From assembly GCA_017612555.1 (NCBI GenBank), contig JAGAFR010000040.1:1-64000 (forward strand): 64,000 nucleotides of DNA, read 5' to 3'. A program made the position numbers and the translations under genes. Positions 50,564 to 58,911 of this stretch are shown here, piece by piece (positions within the stretch are counted from its first letter, which is position 1; every line of letters starts with the position of its first letter). Source of the stretch: Lachnospiraceae bacterium (GTDB lineage Bacteria > Bacillota > Clostridia > Lachnospirales > Lachnospiraceae). Under the pieces are notes generated by a model that worked only from the letters and a program-made list of their open reading frames with translations, was not told the origin of the DNA and made no database searches.

Positions 50564-53413
50564 ATGAAAATTAAAAAAACTATGGCTGTCATCATGGCAC
50601 TTATGCTGTGCCTGACAATACTTGTGCCGGAAGTCATGGGTATCACGGCACTTGTCAGGGCAGAAGACATGGACGATGATGATTACGATAATCCTGATTA
50701 TTCCTATGATTCCGATTATCCTGATGATCCGGATGATCCTGATGACCCCGATGATCCGGATTATCCGGACGATCCTGATCCGACACCGACACCGACGCCG
50801 ACGCCGGACCCTACTCCTGATCCTGCAGCCGAAGAGGCGGCAAAGAAACAGGCAGAAGAGGCGGAAGCGGCTCGAAAAGCAGCAGAGGATGCCGCCAAAA
50901 AGGCAGCCGAAGAAGCGGCGAAGAATTATTCTCTCGTTGTCACAATGAACGGTGCTCCCGTTTCCGGCATAGATTTCGGAACAGCAGGTATCGGTGAGCA
51001 GAGGGACTACAGAGAGATATATGTTACCAACGTCGGCTCGGTACCCGTGGATCTGATCACGACCAAGAACGGAGATGCGGACGGAGCATTTTCCCTGACG
51101 CTGAAAGGTGATCTGTCCCATCTTGATCCCGGAGATGCGGCCAAGTTCAACCTGTCCATGAGAGACGATCTTGGTGCGGGTAACTATGACGGAATGTTCC
51201 TGTTCGGAGCAAAGGCCGATCCCGGATTCGATAAGGCCATAGGTCTTAAGGTTAAGGGTACGGTCGCAGGAAAACCTGCCGGTCCCGTATCGATCGAGAT
51301 CACTCCGCCTCATATAGTTCTGTCGCCCGGAGGTATATGTGATTTTTATGCGGATGTCAGAGGTATCGGTGATTTTGATCACTCGGTAAACTGGAGCGTT
51401 AACGGTGCAAGATCACGTCAGACACGCATGGACGGCGGGGAACTCATTGTAGGTGATAACGAGACATCAACGAATCTGACGGTCATCGCGACGAGTGTTG
51501 CCGATTATTCCGTAATGGACTATGCATTGGTTGATATCCAGCCGGATTGTTTCAATGTTACGGCATATGCGGATCCCGGCGAAGGAGGAAATGTAACGGG
51601 CGGCGGCGCGGTCTCACCCGGTGCTTCGGTCACGCTGTCAGCGATACCCGCCAGAAACTATGTGTTCAAGGGATGGAAACGGGACGGCAAGACTGTTTCG
51701 ACCAGTACGAACTACAGGATAGACAATGTATCATCCAATATCCAGGTTGTTGCAAAATTCCAGCGGAATTCTGTAGTCATCAAGCTTGGGGTAAATGATT
51801 CCGACGGCGGAAGCGTATCCGGAGGAGGTTCGTTTGATTATGGTGATTCGACCACAATTACAGCCAAGGCATATTCAGGATATACGTTTACCGGGTGGAA
51901 GGAAAACGGAGACATAATCAGCCGGGATTCATCATTAAGTCTTAACAATATCACCGGTGACCGCCAGCTGACAGCTGTCTTCAAGAAGAACAGATATACG
52001 GTGAACCTTGTGGTAAATCCCGTTAATACCGGTGATGTCAGCGGAAGCGGTACATATAATCTCGGCGACAGCATCACGATAAATGCTTCGCCAAAAGCCG
52101 GATATAACTTTACCGGATGGTACGTTAACGGACAGGCTGTAAGCCGTGACAAGCAGTACAGGATCAGTAATATTCAGCAGGATTACACACTTACGGCTCA
52201 GTTCGAGAAGCAAGGCACGGTAACGTATGAGATCTCTTCGGGTGTAGCAACTACCGGAGGGTCTATTTCGCCAAGCGGTAAGATATATGCCGCCAAAGGA
52301 TCGAATATCACATATACCATTACGCCCAAGTCGGGATTCGCGATCCTGGCTGTGGCGGTTGACGGCGCTCAGGTAGGGCCTGTCGGCACTTATACATTTA
52401 CCAACGTTACCGGCCCTCATATGATAGTAGCCGCATTTGTACAGACAGATGCAGGCAAGAAGGCTGCCGAGTCAACCGGTACTCCGACGCAGGAGAATAA
52501 AGTTCAGGTGATCCCCAAGACCGAATCCAATACCGCGACTAAGACTTCAACCATCAGTATCAACGAAGCTGCAAACGGTGAGGGCGGGGACAATTACGTT
52601 GAAGAGATGAACCTTGACGATGTGCATATACCTTCCGATGAGGAGCTTGGAATAAGTGAAGAGAATATGCAGGAAGAAGCAGACAGCAGTTCTCCGATCT
52701 CGCGCGAGCTGGGTGTGTCTATGAGTGAAGTTGAAAACATGGTGTCCAGCGGCAATATCGTTCCGGTGTTTGATGCCGCGCTTCATACCGGCGAACTGGC
52801 CGAGTATGCCGTAAACGATCTGGCTCCCGCCGACAGGGATCCGAGCCTTCCGAACCTTAATGAAGTTGTGGAAAAAATGTTATCCAATGATGAGATACTC
52901 GCCATGGCCAAAGGTGATACGGTGGATGTTTCCGTCAGCCTTACCAGAATGGAAGCGGATGAATCAACCAGGAAGACGATGGAAGGGCATGTGGGGCATA
53001 AACCGCTTCAGTATTTTGACCTGACGATCTTAAAGACAATGGACGGACTTACTTCGAAGATCAACGAAACCCCCGTTCCGCTTGAGGTTGTTGTAGAGAT
53101 CCCTGATGAGATATACGCTAAAGGAAAGACATATTCTGTACTGCGTCTCCATCAGGGGAGCATCACGGTGCTCCCGGATCTTGATGATAACCCGAAGACT
53201 ATCACGTTCAGGACCGACAAGTTCAGTTCATATGCGATTGCACAGGAGACAGTCAAGTCGAGCACACTTGTCAACTGGGTTGTCGCAGGCGCGGCGATAG
53301 CATTCGGTATAGCGTTCACATGTCTTCTCATTCTGGTGATACATCAGGCAAAATGGAAGAAGGCAAGAAGGCATGCCGCAGCGCATGGACATGCGCATCC
53401 ACACGTACAGTGA
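50564..53413 (+). CDS. Large surface protein with Asp-Pro tract and bacterial repeat (InlB-like) domains
   Basis: A 949-residue protein. A signal peptide ends near residue 33. Next come an extreme Asp/Pro/Tyr tract (36-72), a TPTPTPTP linker and an Ala/Glu/Lys coiled coil (85-118). A possible ASH/Ig-like domain spans 120-235, and another Ig-like domain 240-325. Four repeats of about 75 residues (about 328-625) carry the G-G-x-V-x-G-G-G and Y-x-F-x-G-W pattern of Flg_new_2/InlB-type repeats. A mixed region follows, then a transmembrane helix (about 910-930) and a His-rich basic tail. It is membrane-anchored rather than sortase-linked. No enzyme motif is seen; adhesion or wall-spanning display is likely. 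Confidence 0.8.
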   Translation: MKIKKTMAVIMALMLCLTILVPEVMGITALVRAEDMDDDDYDNPDYSYDSDYPDDPDDPDDPDDPDYPDDPDPTPTPTPTPDPTPDPAAEEAAKKQAEEAEAARKAAEDAAKKAAEEAAKNYSLVVTMNGAPVSGIDFGTAGIGEQRDYREIYVTNVGSVPVDLITTKNGDADGAFSLTLKGDLSHLDPGDAAKFNLSMRDDLGAGNYDGMFLFGAKADPGFDKAIGLKVKGTVAGKPAGPVSIEITPPHIVLSPGGICDFYADVRGIGDFDHSVNWSVNGARSRQTRMDGGELIVGDNETSTNLTVIATSVADYSVMDYALVDIQPDCFNVTAYADPGEGGNVTGGGAVSPGASVTLSAIPARNYVFKGWKRDGKTVSTSTNYRIDNVSSNIQVVAKFQRNSVVIKLGVNDSDGGSVSGGGSFDYGDSTTITAKAYSGYTFTGWKENGDIISRDSSLSLNNITGDRQLTAVFKKNRYTVNLVVNPVNTGDVSGSGTYNLGDSITINASPKAGYNFTGWYVNGQAVSRDKQYRISNIQQDYTLTAQFEKQGTVTYEISSGVATTGGSISPSGKIYAAKGSNITYTITPKSGFAILAVAVDGAQVGPVGTYTFTNVTGPHMIVAAFVQTDAGKKAAESTGTPTQENKVQVIPKTESNTATKTSTISINEAANGEGGDNYVEEMNLDDVHIPSDEELGISEENMQEEADSSSPISRELGVSMSEVENMVSSGNIVPVFDAALHTGELAEYAVNDLAPADRDPSLPNLNEVVEKMLSNDEILAMAKGDTVDVSVSLTRMEADESTRKTMEGHVGHKPLQYFDLTILKTMDGLTSKINETPVPLEVVVEIPDEIYAKGKTYSVLRLHQGSITVLPDLDDNPKTITFRTDKFSSYAIAQETVKSSTLVNWVVAGAAIAFGIAFTCLLILVIHQAKWKKARRHAAAHGHAHPHVQ

Positions 53414-53432
53414 ATAAGTTTACACTGATATA

Positions 53433-53469
53433 AAAAGAGAGAATCACGGATGTTTATCCGTGATTCTCT
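53433..53469 (-). terminator. Terminator of the 49-residue gene
   Basis: AGAGAATCACGGA (53438-53450) and TCCGTGATTCTCT (53457-53469) form a perfect 13-bp stem with a six-base loop. On the minus strand it is followed by CTTTTT-like bases. The stop codon of the small gene lies in the loop. Confidence 0.75.
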
Positions 53470-53603
53470 GCTTTAGTATACTCTTCGTATTCTTTGCGGA
53501 GCTTTTCCTGATCCGCTTCGCCGAGCCCGTCAAATATCAGCTTAGCCGCATCCATTGTCTGGCCCAGTCTTTTGATCGTAAACAGCCACAGTTCAAAATT
53601 CAT
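53454..53603 (-). CDS. Small protein of 49 residues, unknown function
   Basis: On the minus strand an ATG at 53603, eight bases after AGGAG, opens a 49-codon frame (MNFELWLFTIKRLGQTMDAA at the start) ending at 53454. It has a near-consensus promoter (53660-53689) and its own terminator, so the gene is well supported despite its size. The product is helical and charged (DQEKLRKEYEEY), with no transmembrane helix. I do not recognise a family. Confidence 0.75.
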   Translation of the reverse strand: MNFELWLFTIKRLGQTMDAAKLIFDGLGEADQEKLRKEYEEYTKAENHG

Positions 53604-53659
53604 ATCGTCATCTCCTTGCTGTCATCGGTTAACCCCTTAACAATTTGTCACCTGCCTTG

Positions 53660-53689
53660 ATTATAACAAGTCTTCCCGAGGTTTTGCAA
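53660..53689 (-). promoter_or_regulatory. Promoter of the 49-residue gene
   Basis: On the minus strand TTGCAA (53689-53684) and TATAAT (53665-53660) are 18 bases apart. It lies just after the dus stop codon. Confidence 0.6.
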
Positions 53690-53691
53690 TA

Positions 53692-54675
53692 TCACATTTC
53701 CGGCGGTATGTGCATCGGAAGTTTGTCTTTGGCAGACAGTATTGCGTCCTTATATTCGCTTTCATGTTTTGCCTTGATTATCTCTTTGAAGACCTGACGG
53801 CGAGTTTTTTCATCTTCAATAAGACAGGTCGTGTATGACCATACTTCTTTCATTTTTGCAAGTGCGTTCCCGGCTCCGCAGTCATTCCTGTATGATTCAA
53901 ACAGATCTGTCAGAAAATCATACAGTTCCGCTTTTGCGGTCACCTTACCGGTACGTATCTGCCTGAATATTCCGGGATTGATAACGGCGCCTCGTCCTAT
54001 CATAACTGCGGTGATCTTTCCGCCATATTTTTCTGTCAGGTTGATGAAGTCTTCGGCGGTGTATATGTCTCCGTTATAAACGATGTTTCCCTTAAGCCTG
54101 TCACAGGCCATGTCAAACATCTCCATGCGTGCCGAGCCGTTGTACAGGTCTTTTTTAAGCCTTGGATGAACGATGATCTCGGAAAAAGGGAACCGGTTCA
54201 GTATTTCTGTCACCTTCTCAAAATCCGATGTGTCATTGAAGCCGACGCGTGTTTTGACGGATATGTGAAGATCCGAATGATCATTAAGGACACTGCCGGG
54301 TCCGTTAAATATCCCGTCGAGGAGGCGTTCCATGAGCTCGGGAGATCGCAGTATGCCGCTTCCTTTATACTTGGCGGCTACGGTATTCGAAGGACATCCG
54401 AAGTTGATGTTTATCTCTTTGTAACCAAAGTCCGCGATCAGTCCGGCACCTTCGTTAAAGAGTTCGAAGTCGTTGGTCAGAAGCTGCGGCACAACAGTAA
54501 GGCCTTCGTTATTGGAAGGTGTGATCTCGCGGCTGCTTCTTGTCTTCATTATCCTGTTGTCCGGGGATATGAACGGAGTGAAGTATTTATCGACACATCC
54601 GAAATGCTTTGCCAGCGTGTTCCGGAACACATATCCCGTAAGCTCCTCCATCGGAGCAAGATAGAGTTTTATCAT
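53692..54675 (-). CDS. dus: tRNA-dihydrouridine synthase
   Basis: A 327-residue FMN enzyme that reduces uridines in the tRNA D-loop. Seen are LAPMEELTGYVFRN (FMN-binding start), VVPQLLTND, ININFGCPSNTVAAKYKGSGIL with the catalytic Cys, ISVKTRVG, IVHPRL, IVYNGDIYTAED and VMIGRGAVINPGIF. All family landmarks are intact. Which uridine it modifies cannot be told. It is divergent from the BspA-type gene. Confidence 0.93.
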   Translation of the reverse strand: MIKLYLAPMEELTGYVFRNTLAKHFGCVDKYFTPFISPDNRIMKTRSSREITPSNNEGLTVVPQLLTNDFELFNEGAGLIADFGYKEININFGCPSNTVAAKYKGSGILRSPELMERLLDGIFNGPGSVLNDHSDLHISVKTRVGFNDTSDFEKVTEILNRFPFSEIIVHPRLKKDLYNGSARMEMFDMACDRLKGNIVYNGDIYTAEDFINLTEKYGGKITAVMIGRGAVINPGIFRQIRTGKVTAKAELYDFLTDLFESYRNDCGAGNALAKMKEVWSYTTCLIEDEKTRRQVFKEIIKAKHESEYKDAILSAKDKLPMHIPPEM

Positions 54676-54780
54676 AGCGGATACGATTCTATCATATATT
54701 GCCTTTTATTGGCACCTGTTTTGTGATATAGTGACAAAAGGTTGTTTGCCGGCTATGTCAGGCCTAAGGAGGGCACGATC

Positions 54781-57700
54781 ATGAAAATGAAAAGATTGTT
54801 GGTTGGTATTATTTGTGCGAGTATGGCGGTTGCACAGCTGCCTGTAAATGCATTTGCGGGAACTCTTGATTTTGATGAGGAACCGGAAGTTGTTGCAGTT
54901 GAAGAAGAGCAGGAGCAGGATACATCCGGAGATCCTTCGTATACATGGGAAGGATTCAGTTATTACTATGACAGCAACACAAAGACCCTTACTGTGGAAG
55001 GCGAGGGTGAATATCCGGGAAGCTATCTTCTGCACAACGATTATGTTGACGGTATTATTTCAAATGTTGATAAGATCGTACTTAATACAAAGGGTGCTTT
55101 AAGTGCATATCAGCTTTTTATCAGTCTTGATAAAGTAAAAGAGATAGATCTGAGCGGCTTTGACACCGGTAATGTTACGGATATGTCTGAGATGTTCAAT
55201 GAATGCAGATCTCTTAAGAAAGTAAACCTTACCGGAGTTGACACAAGCAAGGTAACGAACATGTACTGGATGTTCTGGGGATGCGAATCTTTGGAAGAAG
55301 TTGATGTTACCGGTTTTGATACAAGCAATGTGACCAGTATGGAAGGAATGTTTTGTCAATGCTCTTCGTTGGAAACATTGGATCTATCGAAGTTCAACAC
55401 CGGAAATGTTACGAATATGTGGGACATGTTCCGAGAATGTAGAAGCCTTATTTCACTTGACCTTTCAGGGTTTGACACCTCTAATGTTACGAATATGGGG
55501 TGCATGTTTGGATATTGCGAAAATCTTACGAGTCTGAAGGTTTCCGGATTTAATACCGGGAATGTAACCAATATGCAAGACATGTTTGAAAACTGCAAAA
55601 GCCTGCAAATGCTGGATCTTAAGAGCTTTAATACAGATAACGTTAAAAATATGGCAGGAATGTTCGGGGTTTGCGCATCGCTTGAAGACCTGGACCTGAC
55701 TCCTTTTGATGTGAGCAACGTAGAAAAAATGGATCATATGTTTGCCGGCTGCAGTTCGTTAAGGTTGCTGGATCTTTCGTCATGGGATGTGTCCAAAGTA
55801 AACAGTTTTAATTATTTTTTAAATAATTGTAATAACCTTCAAACTTTCAAAACTCCGTATAATAACAACAAAGATTACACTCTTCCCGTAACTATGACAG
55901 ACCAGAACGGCAAAAAGTATATTAAGGGAAATACTCCGGTTAGGACCATAAACTCCCTTACACTTAGTGCAATCGGAACTCAGGAGGGCCCGGACAAACC
56001 CGGGGATGCAAACTATGCTCATAAGCTGACCTTAAGCAATGCTTCGGACTATAACAGTGTTGTGATCAGGGGCAAGAATGTATATAAAGGTGATTCTGTA
56101 GGGTTTAACGATGGAGACCGTATTGTGGTCACCGGTCTGGGTCTTGGAACCGGTATGGACAAAAACTGGTCAACATATATCGTTAAATGGTCTTACAAAG
56201 GAGATAAAGAAAGCGGTTACGAATATGGCGATGGTTATACCCATGACGGAGGTTTGTTTGCACTGAACCCGACAGAAGATATTGAACTTACTGTCGAAGC
56301 CAGACGTATACCTGTAAGCGCGATAACCGCAAAAGGAAAGCTGGATGGGGCATATAATGTTACAGCCAATGCAGCATCCAAGAAGGGAAACTATATCAAT
56401 CTTTCCAAGCATAAGGCAGATACAAAGGTAACGTTTGCGGTTAAGAAAACAGGAAAATTGAATTATGAGATCGCGTCGGATGCTGCGACGATCAAGTTTG
56501 GTGCCGGGAATCCCGAGCCCGTCTCTTTAACCAAAGAGAAGAACAGTTACAGCTATGTGATCCCGTTTATGGATATTGCACAGTTGGCATACAGTGATAC
56601 TCCCGCCATAGAGTTTACGACAGCTGTTGCCGCAAAACTTCCGGCACCTACGGTAAAGGTTACATCATCGACCGATATAGATGAGACGCTGTCTCTTGAT
56701 GTTCCGAAGGCAGCAAAGGGATTGTCCAAACTGTGGTACAGGATTGAAGGAAAAGCTAAAGTTGACAAGAACAAGCCCCTTCCGGAAGGAATGGCTGAAT
56801 CGGTCGGCCCCCTTTATGTACCGGCAAGCGTTACTTCGCTGACCGTTGATCTGACTGCAAAAGAGGGAATGGAATCCGGAGACGGAGCACCTCAGAAGTA
56901 TGATTTTACGGCAACGCTTCTTCAACTCGAGAACGAGCCTGAGCATTCGGATAAGCCTCTTACCGACAAGAATGTTGTTGAGGGAGCGGATGGCGGAAAT
57001 GTTGTCGGAGCAAGCCCTGAAAAGAAGGTAAGCGGTAGCACGAAGAAGCCCGGCTATGAAGAGAAACTCGGACTTAACAAGAAACAGACAACCTTCATAT
57101 GCGGAGAAGGCGGAGATGACGGTATCCTTCTTGCAACAGCTAAATACAGTAAGAACACAACGTTCAGGTCACTTGCGTATGCCAAGATAGTAAATACAGC
57201 AGGAGAAACAGTAAAATCGTCAGATAATGAGGATGATTCCAAAAAGATCCTTCTGGATGGTGACAGTATAATACTGGAGACTACAGATGATCTTACTCCC
57301 GGCAAGTATACGCTTAGCGTGTTACCTGTCAGTAAGGTGGGAAGTCAACTACCCAAGGCAGCAACGCTTGCACTTACGGTCAAACAGGGAATTGATAAAC
57401 TGACTGTTTCTGTACCGCAGCAGTCATATGTCAAGAAAGCCAAGAAGGCACTTACGATAAAGCCCACGGTCACATACAACGAAGGAGATAAGACCAAGAC
57501 TCCCGCAAATACGAAGCTTAACTGGGAAGTTCTTGATGCGGATGGTAATGTGTTAACAGATGCCAGTCCTCTTTATGGAAAGGTAACGATCAATCAAAAG
57601 AACGGAACGGTAACGGTTGCAAAGGATCTTGTCGTATCGGGTGATGCGAACGCATACAGATTTATGATCATGGCTACGGCAGCAGATTATGCGGATAATA

Positions 57701-58107
57701 TGGCAAGTGCCAAGTCCGGGGTTATTGAATTGACTGAGGATATTACCGGCCGCGCCGAACTGAAGATTCAGATAGTACATCACAGAGAGGAGCTTACAAA
57801 GAATGCAAAGGTTTCCGACAGAAGTTTTGTTCCTTTAAGCGGAGTTGTTAAGAGCAATGACGGGAAATACTATGTGACCGGAAACGATATATTCTTCAGA
57901 ATCAACGACAAAGAACCCGAATTCATTTATGACGTAAGATTTATTTATGATGGGCATGAATACAGAGGAGGTACAGAATATACTGATGGTGTTGCCACGT
58001 ACGATCTTGGAAAAACTGTTCCTCAGAAGGCTATAAAAGAGAATAAACCGTTGTTACTGGAAGTTATAATTGACCCCAAACCTGATGATTGGGTCGGAGA
58101 TGAATAG
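54781..58107 (+). CDS. Large BspA-type surface protein with DUF285 repeats
   Basis: A 1108-residue secreted protein. AAGGAGGG before ATG 54781 and a signal peptide ending near AFA-GT (about residue 26) set the start. Residues about 123-350 hold nine repeats of about 24 residues with the pattern LSGFDTSNVTNM...MF..C.SL, the DUF285/BspA-like leucine-rich family found in surface proteins of gut and rumen bacteria. The remaining 750 residues contain Ig-like beta domains and Lys-rich linkers. No LPXTG or transmembrane tail is present, so attachment is unclear. The segment 55790-55870 is more AT-rich. A CPCC gene follows eight bases later. Confidence 0.85.
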   Translation: MKMKRLLVGIICASMAVAQLPVNAFAGTLDFDEEPEVVAVEEEQEQDTSGDPSYTWEGFSYYYDSNTKTLTVEGEGEYPGSYLLHNDYVDGIISNVDKIVLNTKGALSAYQLFISLDKVKEIDLSGFDTGNVTDMSEMFNECRSLKKVNLTGVDTSKVTNMYWMFWGCESLEEVDVTGFDTSNVTSMEGMFCQCSSLETLDLSKFNTGNVTNMWDMFRECRSLISLDLSGFDTSNVTNMGCMFGYCENLTSLKVSGFNTGNVTNMQDMFENCKSLQMLDLKSFNTDNVKNMAGMFGVCASLEDLDLTPFDVSNVEKMDHMFAGCSSLRLLDLSSWDVSKVNSFNYFLNNCNNLQTFKTPYNNNKDYTLPVTMTDQNGKKYIKGNTPVRTINSLTLSAIGTQEGPDKPGDANYAHKLTLSNASDYNSVVIRGKNVYKGDSVGFNDGDRIVVTGLGLGTGMDKNWSTYIVKWSYKGDKESGYEYGDGYTHDGGLFALNPTEDIELTVEARRIPVSAITAKGKLDGAYNVTANAASKKGNYINLSKHKADTKVTFAVKKTGKLNYEIASDAATIKFGAGNPEPVSLTKEKNSYSYVIPFMDIAQLAYSDTPAIEFTTAVAAKLPAPTVKVTSSTDIDETLSLDVPKAAKGLSKLWYRIEGKAKVDKNKPLPEGMAESVGPLYVPASVTSLTVDLTAKEGMESGDGAPQKYDFTATLLQLENEPEHSDKPLTDKNVVEGADGGNVVGASPEKKVSGSTKKPGYEEKLGLNKKQTTFICGEGGDDGILLATAKYSKNTTFRSLAYAKIVNTAGETVKSSDNEDDSKKILLDGDSIILETTDDLTPGKYTLSVLPVSKVGSQLPKAATLALTVKQGIDKLTVSVPQQSYVKKAKKALTIKPTVTYNEGDKTKTPANTKLNWEVLDADGNVLTDASPLYGKVTINQKNGTVTVAKDLVVSGDANAYRFMIMATAADYADNMASAKSGVIELTEDITGRAELKIQIVHHREELTKNAKVSDRSFVPLSGVVKSNDGKYYVTGNDIFFRINDKEPEFIYDVRFIYDGHEYRGGTEYTDGVATYDLGKTVPQKAIKENKPLLLEVIIDPKPDDWVGDE

Positions 58108-58115
58108 GCTAGAGT

Positions 58116-58355
58116 ATGAGTAAATTCAAGTGCCCATGTTGTGGGTATCATACATTGCCGAACGCCGGCGCTTATGATGTTTGCCCGGTATGCTACTGGG
58201 AAGATGACCCGGTTCAGGAGGACGATCCGCTGTTTGCCGGTGGCGCTAACGATCTGTGCCTGGAAGAATGCAGGAAGAACTACAGGTTATACGGTGCCTG
58301 CGAGGAAAGATTTCGTGATAACGTCAGGAAACCTTTCCCGGAGGAAGATTTATGA
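58116..58355 (+). CDS. CPCC-family cysteine-rich small protein
   Basis: A 79-residue protein with paired Cys motifs KCPCCGYHTL and DVCPVCYWEDDPVQ, matching the Cys-rich CPCC family, probably a zinc ribbon. Family function is not established. It overlaps the following lipoprotein gene by four bases. Because that gene carries a toxin-like domain, an immunity or chaperone role is possible, but this is inference from position only. Confidence 0.8.
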   Translation: MSKFKCPCCGYHTLPNAGAYDVCPVCYWEDDPVQEDDPLFAGGANDLCLEECRKNYRLYGACEERFRDNVRKPFPEEDL

Positions 58356-58732
58356 ATAAAAGAATGAGGATCCTGCTGGGCACGATTATCGGGATCGCTG
58401 CCATATGCATGGCAGGTTGCATCGGACCGAAGACGGAACACCGGACGGATCAGAATATACAGACCACACTTACCTTCAGGAATGCCCGCCTCCTTAACGA
58501 TCATTATGAGAAGCATGGGAAGGAAATGGGGTTTGCTTCAGCCGAGGAGTACGAGAAAGCGGCAGCTGCCGTGGCTTTGGATCCGGGTGCTTTACACAAA
58601 ACCGAAGCTGAGGACGGAGACGACGTTTATTATCTTAAAGCGACCAATGAATTTGTCATAGTATCTACAGACGGGTATATCAGAACGTATTTCAAACCTG
58701 ATTCGGGAATAAAGTATTTTAACAGACAATAG
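58352..58732 (+). CDS. Lipoprotein with a nuclease-toxin-like (BECR-type) domain
   Basis: A 126-residue protein. A lipoprotein signal peptide ends in ICMAGC (Cys about residue 23). The mature part, LTFRNARLLNDHYEKHGKEM through GYIRTYFKP and KYFNRQ, resembles the small domain at the C-terminus of many polymorphic toxins: an N-terminal D-H-Y-x-K-H-G, a helical E-E-Y segment, and final strands N-E-F-x-x-x-x-D-G-x-I-R-T-x-F-K-P. I recall this as a BECR (barnase/EndoU/colicin E5/RelE) nuclease type. A membrane-anchored version without a delivery domain is unusual. The CPCC gene is coupled upstream. Confidence 0.7.
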   Translation: MNKRMRILLGTIIGIAAICMAGCIGPKTEHRTDQNIQTTLTFRNARLLNDHYEKHGKEMGFASAEEYEKAAAAVALDPGALHKTEAEDGDDVYYLKATNEFVIVSTDGYIRTYFKPDSGIKYFNRQ

Positions 58733-58778
58733 AATAACTAGATGAGTTGCTTGAAGAGTATTCAGAGGTCAAATGCGG

Positions 58779-58901
58779 CTATAATTCGCTTTATATCGGT
58801 ATTCTATATAGATTAAGCGAATTATAGCCTGTTTTTGCTTGAAGTCCGGCATATTCTGGATTATAATTCGCTTAAAGAATGAAAAAAACATAGATTAAGC
58901 G
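58779..58901. repeat. Paired repeats before the ATPase gene
   Basis: The region 58733-58911 holds no gene but two repeat units. TATAATTCGCTT occurs at 58780-58791 and 58862-58873; ATAGATTAAGCG at 58808-58819 and 58890-58901. In the first unit CTATAATTCGCTT (58779-58791) and AAGCGAATTATAG (58815-58827) form a perfect 13-bp inverted repeat. The last copy abuts the ribosome binding site of the next gene, so a repressor could bind here. Confidence 0.7.
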
Positions 58902-58911
58902 GAGGATACGC

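Noticed and set aside
50669..50815. Short tandem DNA repeats that could suggest a CRISPR array or microsatellite
   Set aside because: They encode the Asp-Pro and Thr-Pro tracts of the large surface protein; there are no spacers.
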